Shown piece after piece: positions 10,961 through 22,445 of a stretch of 64,000 bases of DNA. Positions within the stretch are counted from its first letter, which is position 1, and each line of letters starts with the position of its first letter. The notes under the pieces are model-generated. The model was not told the DNA's origin, searched no databases, and worked only from the letters and a program-made list of their open reading frames with translations. Location: positions 62,001 to 126,000 of the forward strand of contig JAFBJY010001454.1 of assembly GCA_016801885.1 (NCBI GenBank). Direction: 5' to 3'. This stretch comes from Toxotes chatareus (Eukaryota > Chordata > Actinopteri > Toxotidae). The translations under genes were made by a program, and so were the position numbers.

Positions 10961-11560
10961 GACATAAATTTACAGACTATGACAGTTTATAAAGTGTTAA
11001 AAGACAAATTTTATTTGTTACAGGTCACACATTACCTACTGCTGGTACATTTATTTTGAAGTTTGTATTTATTTAATTATTTATTTAATCAGTGTAGCAC
11101 CTTTAGGTTCCATGATGGAGTTACTGATTCGAGAGCTAAGCTAAAGGAACATGCTAGTTTCATTTCACTGCAGGTTGTTGTGTTGTTCCCTTGTTTTTAA
11201 AGGTGTGGCTGTGGAAAAGCTGGCCATGAAAATGTTTACACAGGTATGTGAGCTCCCTTTATGTTGTTTTTGTACACATTTATTCTTATTAGATAAAAAA
11301 TAATTGCTGCTGATAGGGGTGTCTCTAAGATTTACATATTGTTACTGTAACTGTATAGTTTGAAAGACATGTATTTTATTTTATTGAACACTCAATAATT
11401 TTTTGGGTTTTATTAATCAAACAGAGAGTAAAGTGGTAGCAGCTAACTCATTTCTGGATGCTGTGAGGAGAGGTGTGGCTGTGGAAAGCTGGCCATGAAA
11501 AGTTGCTGTACTGATTTTTGTATAAAGAGTTAAGTGAGAATAATTCCTCCTGGTCAGCAA
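10961..11560. other. Non-coding stretch with two copies of a 35-bp motif
   Basis: A GTGTGGCTGTGGAAAGCTGG block, with the following CCATGAAAA, occurs at about 11,203 and again at about 11,475. The copies probably derive from transposase exon ends of the surrounding hAT. The rest is AT-rich with no gene seen. Confidence 0.45.
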
Positions 11561-11967
11561 GGCAGAGTTGTCCTTGTCTCTTTCCTCATCACTGAAAACA
11601 CAATGCAGAGTTCATATAGCTACCTAAGTGTCAGACCAGACTGGTTACATGTGCACTGAAGCTCCCTGATGCGCAGCTTGTTAGGAAAGAGTCTGCGATG
11701 TATAGTTAGCTTTCAGACACAAGACTACACAGTACTATGCTGCAACAAAAACAAAAACTACTACAGCTGCCTGCACAAAACTGTTGAAGGACATTGTGGC
11801 CGAGATGGAACAGTGCAGATGATATGCTCCAGTGCTTCCTTGAGCAGCAACCAGCCATCTCTGCTGCCCTGCTCTATTGGGTGAGGGAAATCTGAGAAGG
11901 AGGTCTGCACTCTCAGCGAGTTGGACCTAACATCTGCTGAAGAAATTTTGGATACCATGAAGAACAT
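11560..11967 (+). pseudogene. hAT transposase, later exon fragment (ZBED-like)
   Basis: Short frames with multiple slips translate to pieces of the region between the catalytic core and the dimerisation tail of hAT transposases, for example SASLSSNQPSLLP near 11,850 and, after a frame change, LSELDLTSAEEILDTMKNMK at about 11,910-11,967, followed by a splice-donor-like AAG|GTATCT. It continues the transposase interrupted at 7.4 kb. Confidence 0.55.
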
Positions 11968-12462
11968 GAAGGTATCTACACACTTATATTCACGTTGCTA
12001 TGTTATGTTACGTTATATTTGCGAAAACACCCCAACACTCTATTTTTTACCACTACATGCTCAGCTGATTCCATGTTGATAAGAGAGATATCAAAGCAGC
12101 CAGAGGCCATATCGAGATTAGCTATTACAGTAGTCTGTTCTGTTAATACTTAAATATATTTTTAATCCATTCAGTTGTCATGTAAAATATACAAGTGAAA
12201 TATCAATACTAGATTTGAAATGCATACTAGAGTTTAAAAAATTATTAAACATATACACAGTAACAGCATAATTTAATTTACATATTCTTGACATCACTGA
12301 GGAAAAACTGATACTGATAACATATTTGAACTGGTGAGTGTATTAACGCCCAATTCATAATAGTAGTTACTCAGTTTATGATATTGTATTTCTGCTTTAT
12401 GTTACTTGGGAAGATAGTAGGATGGAAACAGCAGTGACTGATCTGGATGTGGTACCAGAAGG
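11968..12462. other. AT-rich presumed intron or decayed transposon interior
   Basis: No coding homology. It lies between two transposase fragments in the same orientation, so it is best read as intron or decay. Confidence 0.35.
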
Positions 12463-12840
12463 GTGGACAATCAGGTCATGCAGATGAGGACATCTCAGAA
12501 GGATCCACCCTCTAAAGAGCAAAAAGACTCATGTGCTTTGGCTGATCTGCTTGAGTCAAACACCTATAAGTGCAGGTACTGCAAAGACGAGAACCACACA
12601 GAACCAGGCAGAGGAGGAGATGCCAAAATACAAGGAGGCAGCTCCTGTCACCTTCTGGGTCAATCCACTCAACTGGTGGAAGGAGCACAGAGCAGTATCC
12701 ACTTTTTGTCACACCTTGCAAAACAATGTCTATGTGTCCCAGGGACAGGGTGTCTCCTCTGAGCAGGTTTTTTTTCTGCAGGAGATATAATCACTGCACA
12801 GAGGTGTCCTTAGCCAGAACATGAGGACCAACTTTTGTTT
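12463..12840 (+). pseudogene. hAT transposase C-terminal dimerisation domain fragment
   Basis: Three overlapping short frames carry the diagnostic hAT C-terminal pattern: MPKYKEAAPVTFWVNPLNWW, then HFLSHLAKQCLCVPGTGC, then FFLQEI and SLHRGVLSQN. This hATC domain mediates dimerisation. At least two frameshifts are needed to read through it. Same orientation as the fragments at 6.3-7.4 and 11.6-12.0 kb, so all four come from one copy or family member. Confidence 0.75.
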
Positions 12841-12961
12841 CATAGAAAAATCTTGTAAAAGAAACAGGCCAGTGATGAGGTTAGGCTGACAGACCTTCAT
12901 TTTCTACATTTCTGTTTTGTTGTTTAACCATTGTGGGCTTTGTTTTATGTCTAAACTACAG

Positions 12962-13501
12962 TGTTATAACCTTAGTTGGTGGAAGCTAGGGGTTTCAGGT
13001 ATGTAACACAAGCAACCAAAGAACTGAGTGAGAGTCAGTATAGATGGCATCAACATGGTCAGTTTATTCAAACAGAGATTTTTTTTAAATGAAACAAAAC
13101 AGAAAAGGTGGGGGGGATGTGGACCAGAGGTTGTGCCAAACAAAACCAAAAGAGTTACAATAAAACCAGGCCTAGAGTACCAACTACCTAAGAAAACAAA
13201 GGAAACAAAAGACCTGGCTGAGCTAACTAAAAAGATAAAGAAAACAAAATACAGGGGGGTGGCATCAACCAATAACCTAGTGTCTTTATACAAGAAAATT
13301 CCTGCGTGCTGCAAAATGTACAGGGTCCCCCAGACTCACCTGTCCACAATCACCCACCACACTTACTCAATTGCCGTATGCCACCAGAGGAGAAAGAGAG
13401 AGAGAGAGGGCCATTGTTGTGCCCTCCTTTTATCAGCTGGCCTCACGTGCTGATTGGTCAGGCCAGATCATTTGAATCTGCACCTGGAGCACTGTGAAGC
13501 A
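12962..13501 (-). repeat. Candidate 3' LTR of the Gypsy element
   Basis: On the minus strand it begins TGCTTCACAG, shows CCAATCAGC, then GATAAAAGG as a TATA-like box, then GAATAAACT as polyadenylation signal, and ends GGTTATAACA. TG...CA ends and promoter-to-polyA order fit an LTR lying just after the truncated pol. No partner LTR or target duplication was found, so this remains a candidate. A plus-strand open frame over the same interval (13,028-13,453) is lysine-rich and unlike any family. Confidence 0.4.
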
Positions 13502-13985
13502 GGGCAGGGCCCCTAGCACCTTGCTAATCAACCTTTGAAAGGTAGCTGGAGCATTACAGTCCAAAAGGCATAACAGTATACTGGAGGAAGCTGTCTGGAG
13601 TTACAAAGCTGAAATTTCAGATACGCAGGGGTTGGAAGGAACCTGCCAATACCCCTTTAACATCATCTAACATACTCACAAATAGCGCCAGGCCCCAACT
13701 TCATCGATACACTCATCAATCCCGTGGCAGTGGGTGTGTATCTGTAACTGTAACTGTGACAGCATTAGCGCCTTCGAAGATCAAAGGTATTTTAAAATGT
13801 TGGACTGCCATCAGATTTGGCGGCCAGCAGACAGAGAGAGCTCCATGTGAACGCAACTTGGCACCCATAAAGCCATTTTGAACAAGATAGTTGACTTCCT
13901 TCCTCATAATCACGCTTTTTTACTGGATTTTACCCCTGTGAGCATATTTGCTTAATATGGGGTGCCAGGTTAGACAGGACAATAT
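13502..13985 (-). pseudogene. Gypsy reverse transcriptase, N-terminal fragment
   Basis: Reverse-strand frames give VNYLVQNGF, LSVCWPPNLMA, GANAVTVTVTDTHPLPRD (matching the RT block ending in PLPR), then FVTPDSFLQYTVMPFGL near 13,580 and a slipped APATF-type segment. RT is cut short before the YxDD box. It lies downstream of integrase in the transcription direction, which is the unusual point. Confidence 0.6.
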
Positions 13986-14289
13986 ATTGTGATGACAGAA
14001 GTTTGGGAGGGTATATCATTAAAACAAGCTTCGGAAGTCATGCAAAAAGTTGCTCAACATCTTTCTGGTGGTCATTTGAAGATGAAGCCAAGTAAGCGGA
14101 CAAATCAGACAGGGATCTCACTATTACTCAGTCTGGCCCCCTGGGGCGTGGCATAGTGCATCACTAAGCCATCATCAATGGGTGACAGACACTGGAAAAG
14201 CCACCGCCACCAGTGAGGAGCAGCCTCCACCACCCAGGCGGGGGGTGATTCACCTGTAATGACTCTGGTATAAATAACGTTTCAGCAGC
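13986..14289 (-). pseudogene. Gypsy pol linker between integrase and RT
   Basis: Reverse-strand translation is open only in short pieces (DVPSQTSVI-type residues near 14,020 resemble the leader into RT). No separate gene. Confidence 0.35.
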
Positions 14290-15250
14290 ATTCACAGCAC
14301 ACACTCTTGTCTTTCGTCCTGCGGTCAGGGGTCTGTATGGCATGGTTGGGTGTCACTGAGCTTTTCTCCACAACATAAGGACCAAGAAGAACCCTGAATT
14401 TGAAAGAGCGGCTTGAGGCACCGAGCAAAGATACAGAACCTTGTCCCCCTAGCTGGAATGAAGGGACAACTGCCTTTTGGTCATAAGCGCTGCTTCATCT
14501 TCTTCCTGTGTAGAGGTTAACGTCTCCTTGCTAAAGCACCGGCCTACTGGAGACGACTTTTTGAGATTAGCAACATACCCTGGGAGACTTTTGTATGCTT
14601 AACAGAGGCGTGATTAGGGGCAGCAAACAACACAAGCGGGACACTCTCATCCCTTGATTTCTCAGACCCAAAGGCAAGTAACCACATAACATAAGATTTC
14701 ATTGTCTGATGAAATCGCTCCAGAAACCCCCTGGCTTTCAGGATATAGTAGGGGACCTAGATATTTACATATCAAATGCCCAAGGTCTTGAGGGCACATG
14801 AGCAAACATTTTGATTTAGAAATTTGTGCCCTAGTCAGTCTGAACCATTTTATGTGAATAAACACTGCAAAAGAATTTCATCAATGCCTTGGTGATAACG
14901 GGCCCTGTAACCTTCAATAAAATTATAGCTTCTAGGGAATCTTATTGGAGGCACACATAATAGTTAGCAGGAATTGATTCCCAGCTTTAGTTTTTGGCAG
15001 TGGCCCCCACACAATCGATGAGGACTTTCTCAAGCGGCTCGCCCGTCACTGGAATGGGATGCAAGGGAGGCGGGGGAGCACCTGGTTAGGTTGCCGACAG
15101 CCCTGGCATACATGGTAGGAGCGACAGTAGTTGACAACATCAGACTTAAGTCCTGCCCAAAAAAGAAATGTTTTAGGACTCTCTGATAAGTTTTGTAATG
15201 CCCATGTGTCCTGACCAAGAGTGGTCATGAGCTAAAGAGAGTACCTGTGT
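14290..15250 (-). pseudogene. Gypsy integrase (zinc-binding H2C2, DDE core and C-terminal part), broken
   Basis: The zinc-binding head is seen in two overlapping frames at 15,030-15,228: HGHYKTYQRVLKHFF followed by FWAGLKSDVVNYCRSYHVCQ, giving the H and C-x2-C ligands. The core follows at 14,660-14,865 (RLTRAQISKSK, then LLYPESQG, the region around the catalytic Glu). The C-terminal segment at 14,300-14,550 reads KETLTSTQEEDEAAL and GDKVLYLCSVPQAAL. Several stops and slips. Integrase would insert the cDNA into chromosomal DNA. Confidence 0.65.
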
Positions 15251-16129
15251 GTAGTAGATTGTAGGCACAACAACTTGGTAAATCACACTCCAGTCCTCAC
15301 TAGCCCAATGACGCATCAACAAGCCACTGTCAAGAAGGTAAGCCACTTTCTTTTCCTGAGCCTCTTCCTGCTCAACAACAGAAGAGAGACATTTGGAGAG
15401 TTATTATGTCACTGTTTTTGGGCTGCAATAAACTCTTTTTTAGTTGGCTGGCAACTATGCATCACAGACACTAGAGAGGTGACACTGACTGATCAGGCTG
15501 GCTCTCTGCCTCAGTCAAGTGGTTTTCAGGGACTGCCCTGTAACTAGAAAGAATCAGACAGATCAAGGTCATTATTCCTCAATTGGGCCCTGGTAACCAC
15601 ACACGCTGGGAAGATCTCCAGGGTATTCTTGGGCCATATCCGTCCCCTATGGGCTTGAATCAGGGTTGTCTAAAACCTCAGGACTTGGCTTTGTACCCAC
15701 TAGCTAAATCATTGCACAAATGAAGTCAATCCGTTTTTACTGGTAAAGCTGGAGGGACTGCAACTTTAAAAGCCCACTGACCCAAGGAGACTGAAGATGT
15801 ATATTATGCAATGGAGCAGAGGAACAAAATTTCATCCCCACACCCTGAACAACTGCTTTTCAGCCACAATATGACATAGGTGACAGATGAAAAAATACCT
15901 TCATGGATAATGAACTGGATCCACCTGTGTCTCTCAGGACTTTTGCTGGCTGCTGATCCTTTGGATCCCTTAATGAAAACAAAAGCCCTCAGAAATGAAA
16001 GGCTTGAAACAGGGGACGGAAGCTTGTTGTCCTCAGCTGCTGGTTCTAAGCTGTCCAGACATGGAAGTCGGAACAGTCTTAATCAGGTTCACAACCTTGT
16101 GCTGTTGGAGATTGGAGGGTTGTTTGCTT
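15251..16129 (-). pseudogene. Gypsy protease and linker region, decayed
   Basis: Fragments between gag and integrase on the minus strand resemble the retropepsin-to-integrase linker of this retroelement group (LVGTKPSPEVLDNPD near 15,690; VVTRAQLRNNDLDLSDSF near 15,580). The catalytic DSG motif was not found. A 92-residue plus-strand frame at 15,880-16,158 is not credible against this background. Confidence 0.4.
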
Positions 16130-16680
16130 TAATGATAGAACCAATCAGCAATCCATGACCTTTTTTTATGGACAGTAGAATCACTCATACGTTCTACACC
16201 GGGGAGGTGTTGATGAACTCTAGCCTTTTCAACCTTTTCAAGAGGAGGGTGACCAGAACTAGACCCCACTGGAATGGGACATAGGAACTTTGTCTGGATG
16301 AGAAGATAAAAAACATTTTTGTGTGTCAACACAAATTCATCAATAAACACAGCTGCTTTTGACAAAGTGTTAACCTTCTGTTCATTTAAGAATACCACCA
16401 TTTTCTCTGGCAATGAATTCTTAAAAGTCTTTCAATAGCATTAGCTAGCCAAAGAGATCAAAATCATGTCCAACATCACTAGAAGCACACCATTTATCAA
16501 ATAGATTTCCCTTTTCTCGTGCAAATTCAACAAGGTTTGCCACTGGACCTTCTGTGGTTCCTGAATGTGGATTTTGTGGCCTATCATTTCCACAGAAATT
16601 GTTTAAAGAAGGGATCTCCTGGCAGCCAGTATGGACAGCAGGAAGAATTAGATCAAACACCAGTGCTTTGAATGTGGAAA
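16130..16680 (-). pseudogene. Gypsy gag fragment
   Basis: Two minus-strand frames, 16,445-16,660 and 16,129-16,413, show gag-like text: EFAREKGNLFDKWCASSDVG, then LPEKMVVFLNEQKVNTLSKA followed by AVFIDEFVLTHKNVF, a pattern typical of the capsid region of this Gypsy group. They are in different frames, with one break at about 16,430. No zinc knuckle was visible. Confidence 0.55.
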
Positions 16681-16690
16681 TGGGAATGTG

Positions 16691-18558
16691 AGTATATCTT
16701 TAAGTGATTTGGGTTTTTTATGTCTTTATTATGGACAGTAGAGAGATGACAGGAAATCAGGTGGAGGCAGAGGCATCAATGTTTCCAGTGGAAAGTGAAT
16801 TAGGGATGTTGTGGTAGATGTTCAGAAGCTTAAGGTTGTTACAGAGGTGCCCTGAAAAGTAGCATATTATGGGCTTTTTCCATTAGCACATAAGCTGTGA
16901 TGGCATGCATTTCCATTACAGCCTCACAGGAGTTAGCAGGGTAGCTGTGACAAATTGCACTGTGTTGGTCCTGCTTGGTAGCAGGGCTGACCATTGCCAA
17001 CCTATGACATTCTCCTCCCTTTAGCTGTGTCTGCAGTCGCTACACTCCTGTGTGTCTATGCTGTAGACTAGAGAAAAGCTCTATTCTTAATTCTCTCTGT
17101 TTTCAGCTCTCAAGACTTTTGCAGCTTCTACCTGAACCTCTGTGATCTGGGGTTTACTTTCACTCCTCTGTTCCAGTTTGTACTTTCAGATATCAGCCTT
17201 ATTTCACTGTTTACTGATCATTTTCAGCCACATCACAGCTGTTATGTTACTACTAATGCAAAGCAAACTTTTTGCTGTTTCTTTAAAACTAGGAAAAGGT
17301 TGTAAGAAAATGAAATGTGAGTTAGCATCACTTTATTAGTGGTTCAGATGAACAAATCAGTTTGCTGTGCAGTAAAGTGAAAGAAACACTTGCAGCGTTC
17401 CAGCACAGCTTTAGTGATAGTGGCTGTTCACAGCATGGCTTAATGTGAGTACACCTGCTAGAACGAGGAGTATATTGATTTTAGATGTCACATTTCCAGC
17501 CCTCACCTTCTGGCATATTTGTTTGGAAAGCTTGCACTGTGGTTTTGGAAGCCACGCCTCCTTATCTCTTGTGGTCCCAGTCAAGTTCACTACACCCCAA
17601 ACAATATGTTCCCTTTGAAACCAAAATGAAAGTTTTGTGTTCATGGTGATATATACATTGATAACTGGGAATTTTTACCAATCATCGTAACTTATTACAG
17701 AGGGTAATTGGTAAATCTTTGGTCTAAGGTAGAAGGAGTCAGTTTTAGAAAACCTAGGACATTTACTTTCAAAAGAGTCCCTTCCTACATCTGCCCACTT
17801 AGTCCAGTGGTTGTGGAGCATAAAGATAATTTCTTTGTAGAAGAAGGCATCTTGGACCTCCTGATAGTCCATAGCAGTAATGACATCATCATCACTATTA
17901 AAATGGTGACCTTCTTCATATTGGACAAGATGTAGAAGTCTGAGGCCAAATCAGGTCAAATCAGGCCTTGGGTGGCCCTTGAGGCCAAGACAGCAGATGA
18001 GTGCATGAAGGCCCATGTTGTCCTTTTTCTCAGACAGTGCTGACTTTGGCAATTTTCTATTACCTTATACAGAAATACCACAAAAGTTATTAACTTCTCA
18101 CACCATTAATAACACCATCACCCCTTGTACATGGCAGAACCATGTTGACCTTTGAGGCTGTAGGTACAGTTATGCTTTGAGATAAAAGGTGATGTTAGGG
18201 TGCATAGCATGCAAAGCATGCATAGCATACTAACATTTGTTCATTCACAAAATACAAAGAACACAGATGGGAATCAGCTGAGACTTCTGTGAATGTCATT
18301 ATTAGATGTGAAGATGCTGCTGGTGGCACCAAGTGTCTCCAAGTGGATAGATGTCTGTTACCCTTCCTGTCTAATTTAGATGAAGTTTTGGTATTTGTCA
18401 CTTTAACCATTAATATTGATTTAGTTTCTTTTTCAGTTTATTTACAAAAAATGGTCTTATCACTCAAGGGGCCTTACACTTAGGCCAGTTGTGTGTGCCA
18501 ACTTTGGCATTGAGGCAGGGCTCCAATTCCTAAAAGATGGAGCAATATTTCTCACAGG
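16691..18558. other. Non-coding, contains a segment repeated in inverted orientation at 42.3-42.5 kb
   Basis: The stretch 17,060-17,300 (TCTGTTTTCAGCTCTCA to GCAAAGCAAACTTTTTGCTG) matches the reverse complement of about 42,280-42,480 with moderate divergence. The remainder has no long credible frame and no recognised repeat. Confidence 0.5.
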
Positions 18559-18559
18559 A

Positions 18560-18630
18560 TTAAGATAAGATAAAGATAAGATAAGATAAACCTTTAATAG
18601 TCCCACAATGGGGAAATTGCACTAAGGCAT
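18560..18630 (-). repeat. LINE 3'-tail fragment (reverse orientation)
   Basis: A GATAAGATAAAGATAAGATA run followed by AACCTTTAATAGTCCCACAA and GGGGAAATTGCA is the reverse complement of a common fish LINE 3' terminus: a UTR end plus short tandem tail. Only the tail is present, as expected of a 5'-truncated insertion. Confidence 0.5.
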
Positions 18631-19266
18631 TAAGGTTGGAGGATTGAGATTTGGTCCTTGCTTTGTGGAGTTTTCTTTTTCTTCTTTTTCTTTTCTTTTT
18701 TTTGTTTTTAGTGGGTTTTCTCACATAGGGTTTCACACAATCAGCTAGAGGTCCAGTGTGAGTCCGCTGTTGGTGGAGTCACAGACACAGACCAACAACA
18801 GCAGAACCTGGAGCTCCAGGAGTCATTAAGATCAGAGTGTAATAGTATCTGTGACTTTACTGTAAATATTCCAGTTCTGGACATCACATCACAAAGTGGA
18901 GAGTGCTGTGTGTTATTTTAGGAAGTTCACATATTTTACTGGTATGATGCAGGTTAGTTAAGGCAATGCAGTTGCTGTGCATGTTATAAAAAGCCCATGT
19001 TCCCTAGGCCTCACACTGCTTTCTCTGTTTCAAAGGTGAGAGGTATAATTAGGGAATTAGGCTGGTCAATTGATGACAGCCCAGTCTGTGACATCACAGT
19101 GAAACCAGGCCAGAAATATATCAAAAAGAGGACACCAGAATACATCAAAGGAACATCAAAGGCAGGTCAACTGATGACATCACAGTGACATGACAGAGAC
19201 ACCAAGCTGTTTATAAATAAGACCTGTGGTCTTTGAGGATCAGATCTCACCCACACCTGCAGTAAA

Positions 19267-19475
19267 CTTTACAAAGTATAGAAAAGACTTTGTAGCTCCC
19301 CTCCACCCACTACTACAGACAGCAGCCACAACTACTGCAGAGGAGCCCACTACCCTAGAGGTGAGCCATTACTGGAAAAACTACTGCTCACTAGTACTGC
19401 AGGGGAGCCCACTACCCTGCACTGCTTACTGCAGCAGACTTTACAAAGTCTAGAAAAGACTTTGTAGCTCCCCTA
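19267..19475 (+). repeat. 35-bp direct repeat pair
   Basis: CTTTACAAAGT.TAGAAAAGAC and the following TTTGTAGCTCCCCT occur at 19,267 and at 19,438, separated by 171 bp of CCCACTACTGCAG-rich sequence that is itself repetitive. This is a small minisatellite-like cluster. Confidence 0.6.
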
Positions 19476-19496
19476 TGCCCCACTACTGCAGCTCCC

Positions 19497-19556
19497 CATC
19501 GCCCACTACTGCAGACAGCACCCACTACTACTGGTCACCTGCAGTAGTGGGCGATG
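19497..19556. repeat. 18-bp perfect inverted repeat (hairpin)
   Basis: CATCGCCCACTACTGCAG at 19,497-19,514 is exactly reverse-complemented at 19,539-19,556, with a 24-nt loop. It sits at the edge of the CCCACTACTGCAG-rich repeat cluster. Confidence 0.75.
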
Positions 19557-22194
19557 ATGGGCTGCAAAGTCTCGTTCACCGTCACTGTCTGCAGTAAGTG
19601 AAGCTTCCATTGTGTCTGTGGTCCCCTTTTAAACCCATCCTTTATTATTGGTATTTTTTTATATTATAAAAAAAATAATATTATAAACACATAATGCCCG
19701 TGCCCCAGTGACCACTCATACAGAGTGCTCTTCACCTAACCTAACCTCATCATCCCCAAATCTATCACACTCACCTGTGGAAAAAATAATAAGGGTTTGT
19801 AGTGTTTTATTGTGTGTATAAAATAGAGAGCTTAGATGAAGCTCCATACTTTCAATACCTGTCTTATGGGGAAACTAAATATACATACTGTTCATTTTTG
19901 TTTGCTTTATGTCACTTTTGTTTTTGCACATTGTGTAAAAGTGTATGCACATGTGTCCTAGTGTCTGTGTGTGTGTGTGTGTGTGTGTGACACAGTTATC
20001 TTTATATTTTTAGGTTTCTTCAAAGTCTAGAAACAGACTTTAACCTGAGAAACCTCCTCTGTCAGAACATGTCCTCCACATTGCATTTTCTCATTAGAAA
20101 GAAAAATTCAGATTCATCTTACAGAGTTCAGTCCACTCATGTCCACTGCTGAGTTCAAAGTTCCTGACCTCTAAGAGCCTTGTTTCATAATTCATTTCCA
20201 GCCCACAGTGTTTCTGTCCTCCAGCAAACCTTTGGATGTCAGTGTGTCAAGCTGATGTTGGTGAATCTGAGGCTGTGTTGACTGAGAGAAGAAGCTGTGA
20301 GATCTTTTAGACCCTGAGGACTCACTCTGGACTGATTTGATAGATGCTCCACAAATAAAAGTGCTTCTCCACTCAACTAACTACTACTCCTCATAGGGAC
20401 TGTCTGCAGGAACTGAAGCTGCTTTTGGTCAAAGAGATATTCATGTGTTCACTGTTCACTCAGGACCATTCAGCTGGGTTGGTGAATTCAGCACCAAGGA
20501 CAGCAGCAGCTGAACTGTACGCAACTACTAACAGATAGATGGAGTGTGTACAACATTCATATTAATGTATCTGCTGAAATCCTGTTGGAAGTAGCATAAA
20601 GTGGCCTCCAGGCTGATGGCAGTAACCTGCTGCAATTAGCCAATAATGTCTCCATTAGCCTCTATGATGAAGTTCACACATATTATTATTTGCAACACAG
20701 GATGAAGACAATTCGTTTAAAAAAAATAATCATTTGAAGGTTTATGAGAGTTGCTACTTTATTTTTAATCCTGTTGCTGTAGATTTTCCTCAACTCCAAA
20801 CAATGTGGACTGTGAAGTGAAGCATTAACAAGCTCTCAGTCAGCACCATGGAAAGAGGCAGAGACGACTGCTGTGGCCTCGGTGTTAGTCTGCAGATTTT
20901 AGATCTGATGTTGAAAACTACTGTTGATGAAGATGAAAAACTTTTCACCAACACTGAACATTATTCACAACCTCACTGACAAGAAAAACACTATATACTG
21001 AAACACTGACATTGATTCAATTGGCAGTTTTATTGCTTCATGATGCATCTGCTTCATTGATCTGATGTATTTCTCTGTGAGTCACATTGTACTATAATCT
21101 GTGCAGATGTTCCAACTAACATTCAGTATCTTCATCCACAGAAACTCCTCCACTGGCTCACAGAAGACACAGAGACAAAAAGGTGAAGCTCCCATTTACC
21201 TGGACACTGAGACACTGATTCACTTCTTCTCCTCAGAGCTGCTGAACTGTACATGGTGTTTAAATCAACTGTCAAACTGCTTTATTTAGCAGACAAATCA
21301 GAGCCATAGAGGAGCCGTCTGTAGCAGTGAAGTGACCCTTCAATATCAGTTTGTTAAATCATCAGACAGGTGAAAAAAAGGTGGTGAAATGCTTCAAGGT
21401 AACTCAGCCTTCCCACAAAATTGGTTTCACTTTGCAGAGAGATTCTTATTAAACCAATGTTTAGAAAAATCAACACATAATATTGACACCAGCAGCCCTT
21501 TGATAAACAGCTATTATGTCCAATGGAGCCTCCATATTCAATCTGTTCTTCACCAGAAAGAAAATAATTCTTCATCATTCTTTCATCCTCCTTTGTCCCA
21601 GCAACATAGGTGCAAAGTAGATGTCATTCATTTATCATTCTGCTCTCAGGTGTATAACCACAGATGGTTATTATACAAACAATCAGTTGGCCTCATTCAT
21701 TGATCCTCTCTGAGGGAGCTACTGCTTTGTTTTTCCTCCACACACCCTCCACAGTGTATTCCTCTCAAATCAGGAAATGTAAACTGTGTAACTAAGAAGC
21801 AGCTGTGAGCGAGGTTACCAGTCCACTGTACATGATGACAATAAAAAAAGAAATAACGCTACTGAATGAACTTATTTCTTCAATATGACAGATGATGCTT
21901 GAAAAATATACAGTTGTAGGAAGCAAATGAAACAAGAGAAGCTTTTACAAAAACAAGGTTCATGCTGCATTTTCACTTTGCACTCATCAAACACACATTC
22001 ACAGATGACTACATGAATACATGACTTTATGTGTGTACAGTTCTAGTGGGGTTTTTTTGTATTCTTTGACAGAGGCACAGGTACTGACATAGGTCTGAGA
22101 TGCTAAGAGAGAGAGAGGTTAGGGCGAGGGAATGCATGATGCCAGCAAGTGTCCTCACAAAGACATAAGTACCAGTATGTGTGTGTGTGTTTGT

Positions 22195-22445
22195 CCTTTG
22201 ATGCCTTTGATGTATCAACATTCTACAGTCTGATGTCACAGGCTGCAGTAAGTGGACACACAGCCAGAGACAAGTTCAGAAGTCAAACAGGAGCAGAAAC
22301 AGTTGGACTGGACAGGACTTGCTCATGATTTAGGAAGAAAGAAGCACTCAGATATTATTGACAAGGAAGGGAGGAGCTACTGCTGTTACAAGGACAAGAG
22401 GAAACCACAGGAAAGTCCAGATCACCTCCAAGGTTTTCAGTAAGT
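22195..22445 (+). repeat. Inverted-repeat arm, exon-like, partner at 43,530-43,790
   Basis: From the (GT)n edge to AAGGTTTTCAGTAAGTCA, this block is almost identical to the reverse complement of 43,530-43,790, 21 kb away. Within it a 63-codon frame starting MDTQPETSSEVKQEQKQLDW is kept in both copies except for a small indel near AHDLGRKKHSDI. It could be a 5' exon duplicated with an immune-gene block or simply a dispersed repeat. No protein family recognised. Confidence 0.55.

Larger units (their letters stand above)
12962..16690 (-). mobile_element. Ty3/Gypsy LTR retrotransposon with integrase before reverse transcriptase (Gmr1-like order)
   Basis: On the minus strand the order is gag (16,680 to 16,130), protease region (about 16,020 to 15,560), integrase (15,250 to 14,290), reverse transcriptase start (13,985 to 13,505), then a candidate LTR (13,501 to 12,962). 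Ordinary Ty3/Gypsy elements place integrase last. A deuterostome group including Gmr1 from cod has this copia-like order. All coding parts are broken by stops and frameshifts, RNase H and most of RT are absent, and no 5' LTR was found. Confidence 0.65.
18631..22194. other. Non-coding region with short repeats and immune-locus-like spacer
   Basis: Holds the 19.3-19.6 kb repeat cluster, a (GT)n run at 19,964-19,989, and a 60-bp block at 20,461-20,520 that recurs in direct orientation at 44,032-44,091 (CAGGACCATTCAGCTGGGTT and onward). Open frames up to 104 codons exist (for example 21,389-21,703) but have no family resemblance and no splice context. Confidence 0.45.

Noticed and set aside
13028..13453. 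141-codon lysine-rich plus-strand frame
   Set aside because: Antisense to a candidate LTR, with no family resemblance or splice context.
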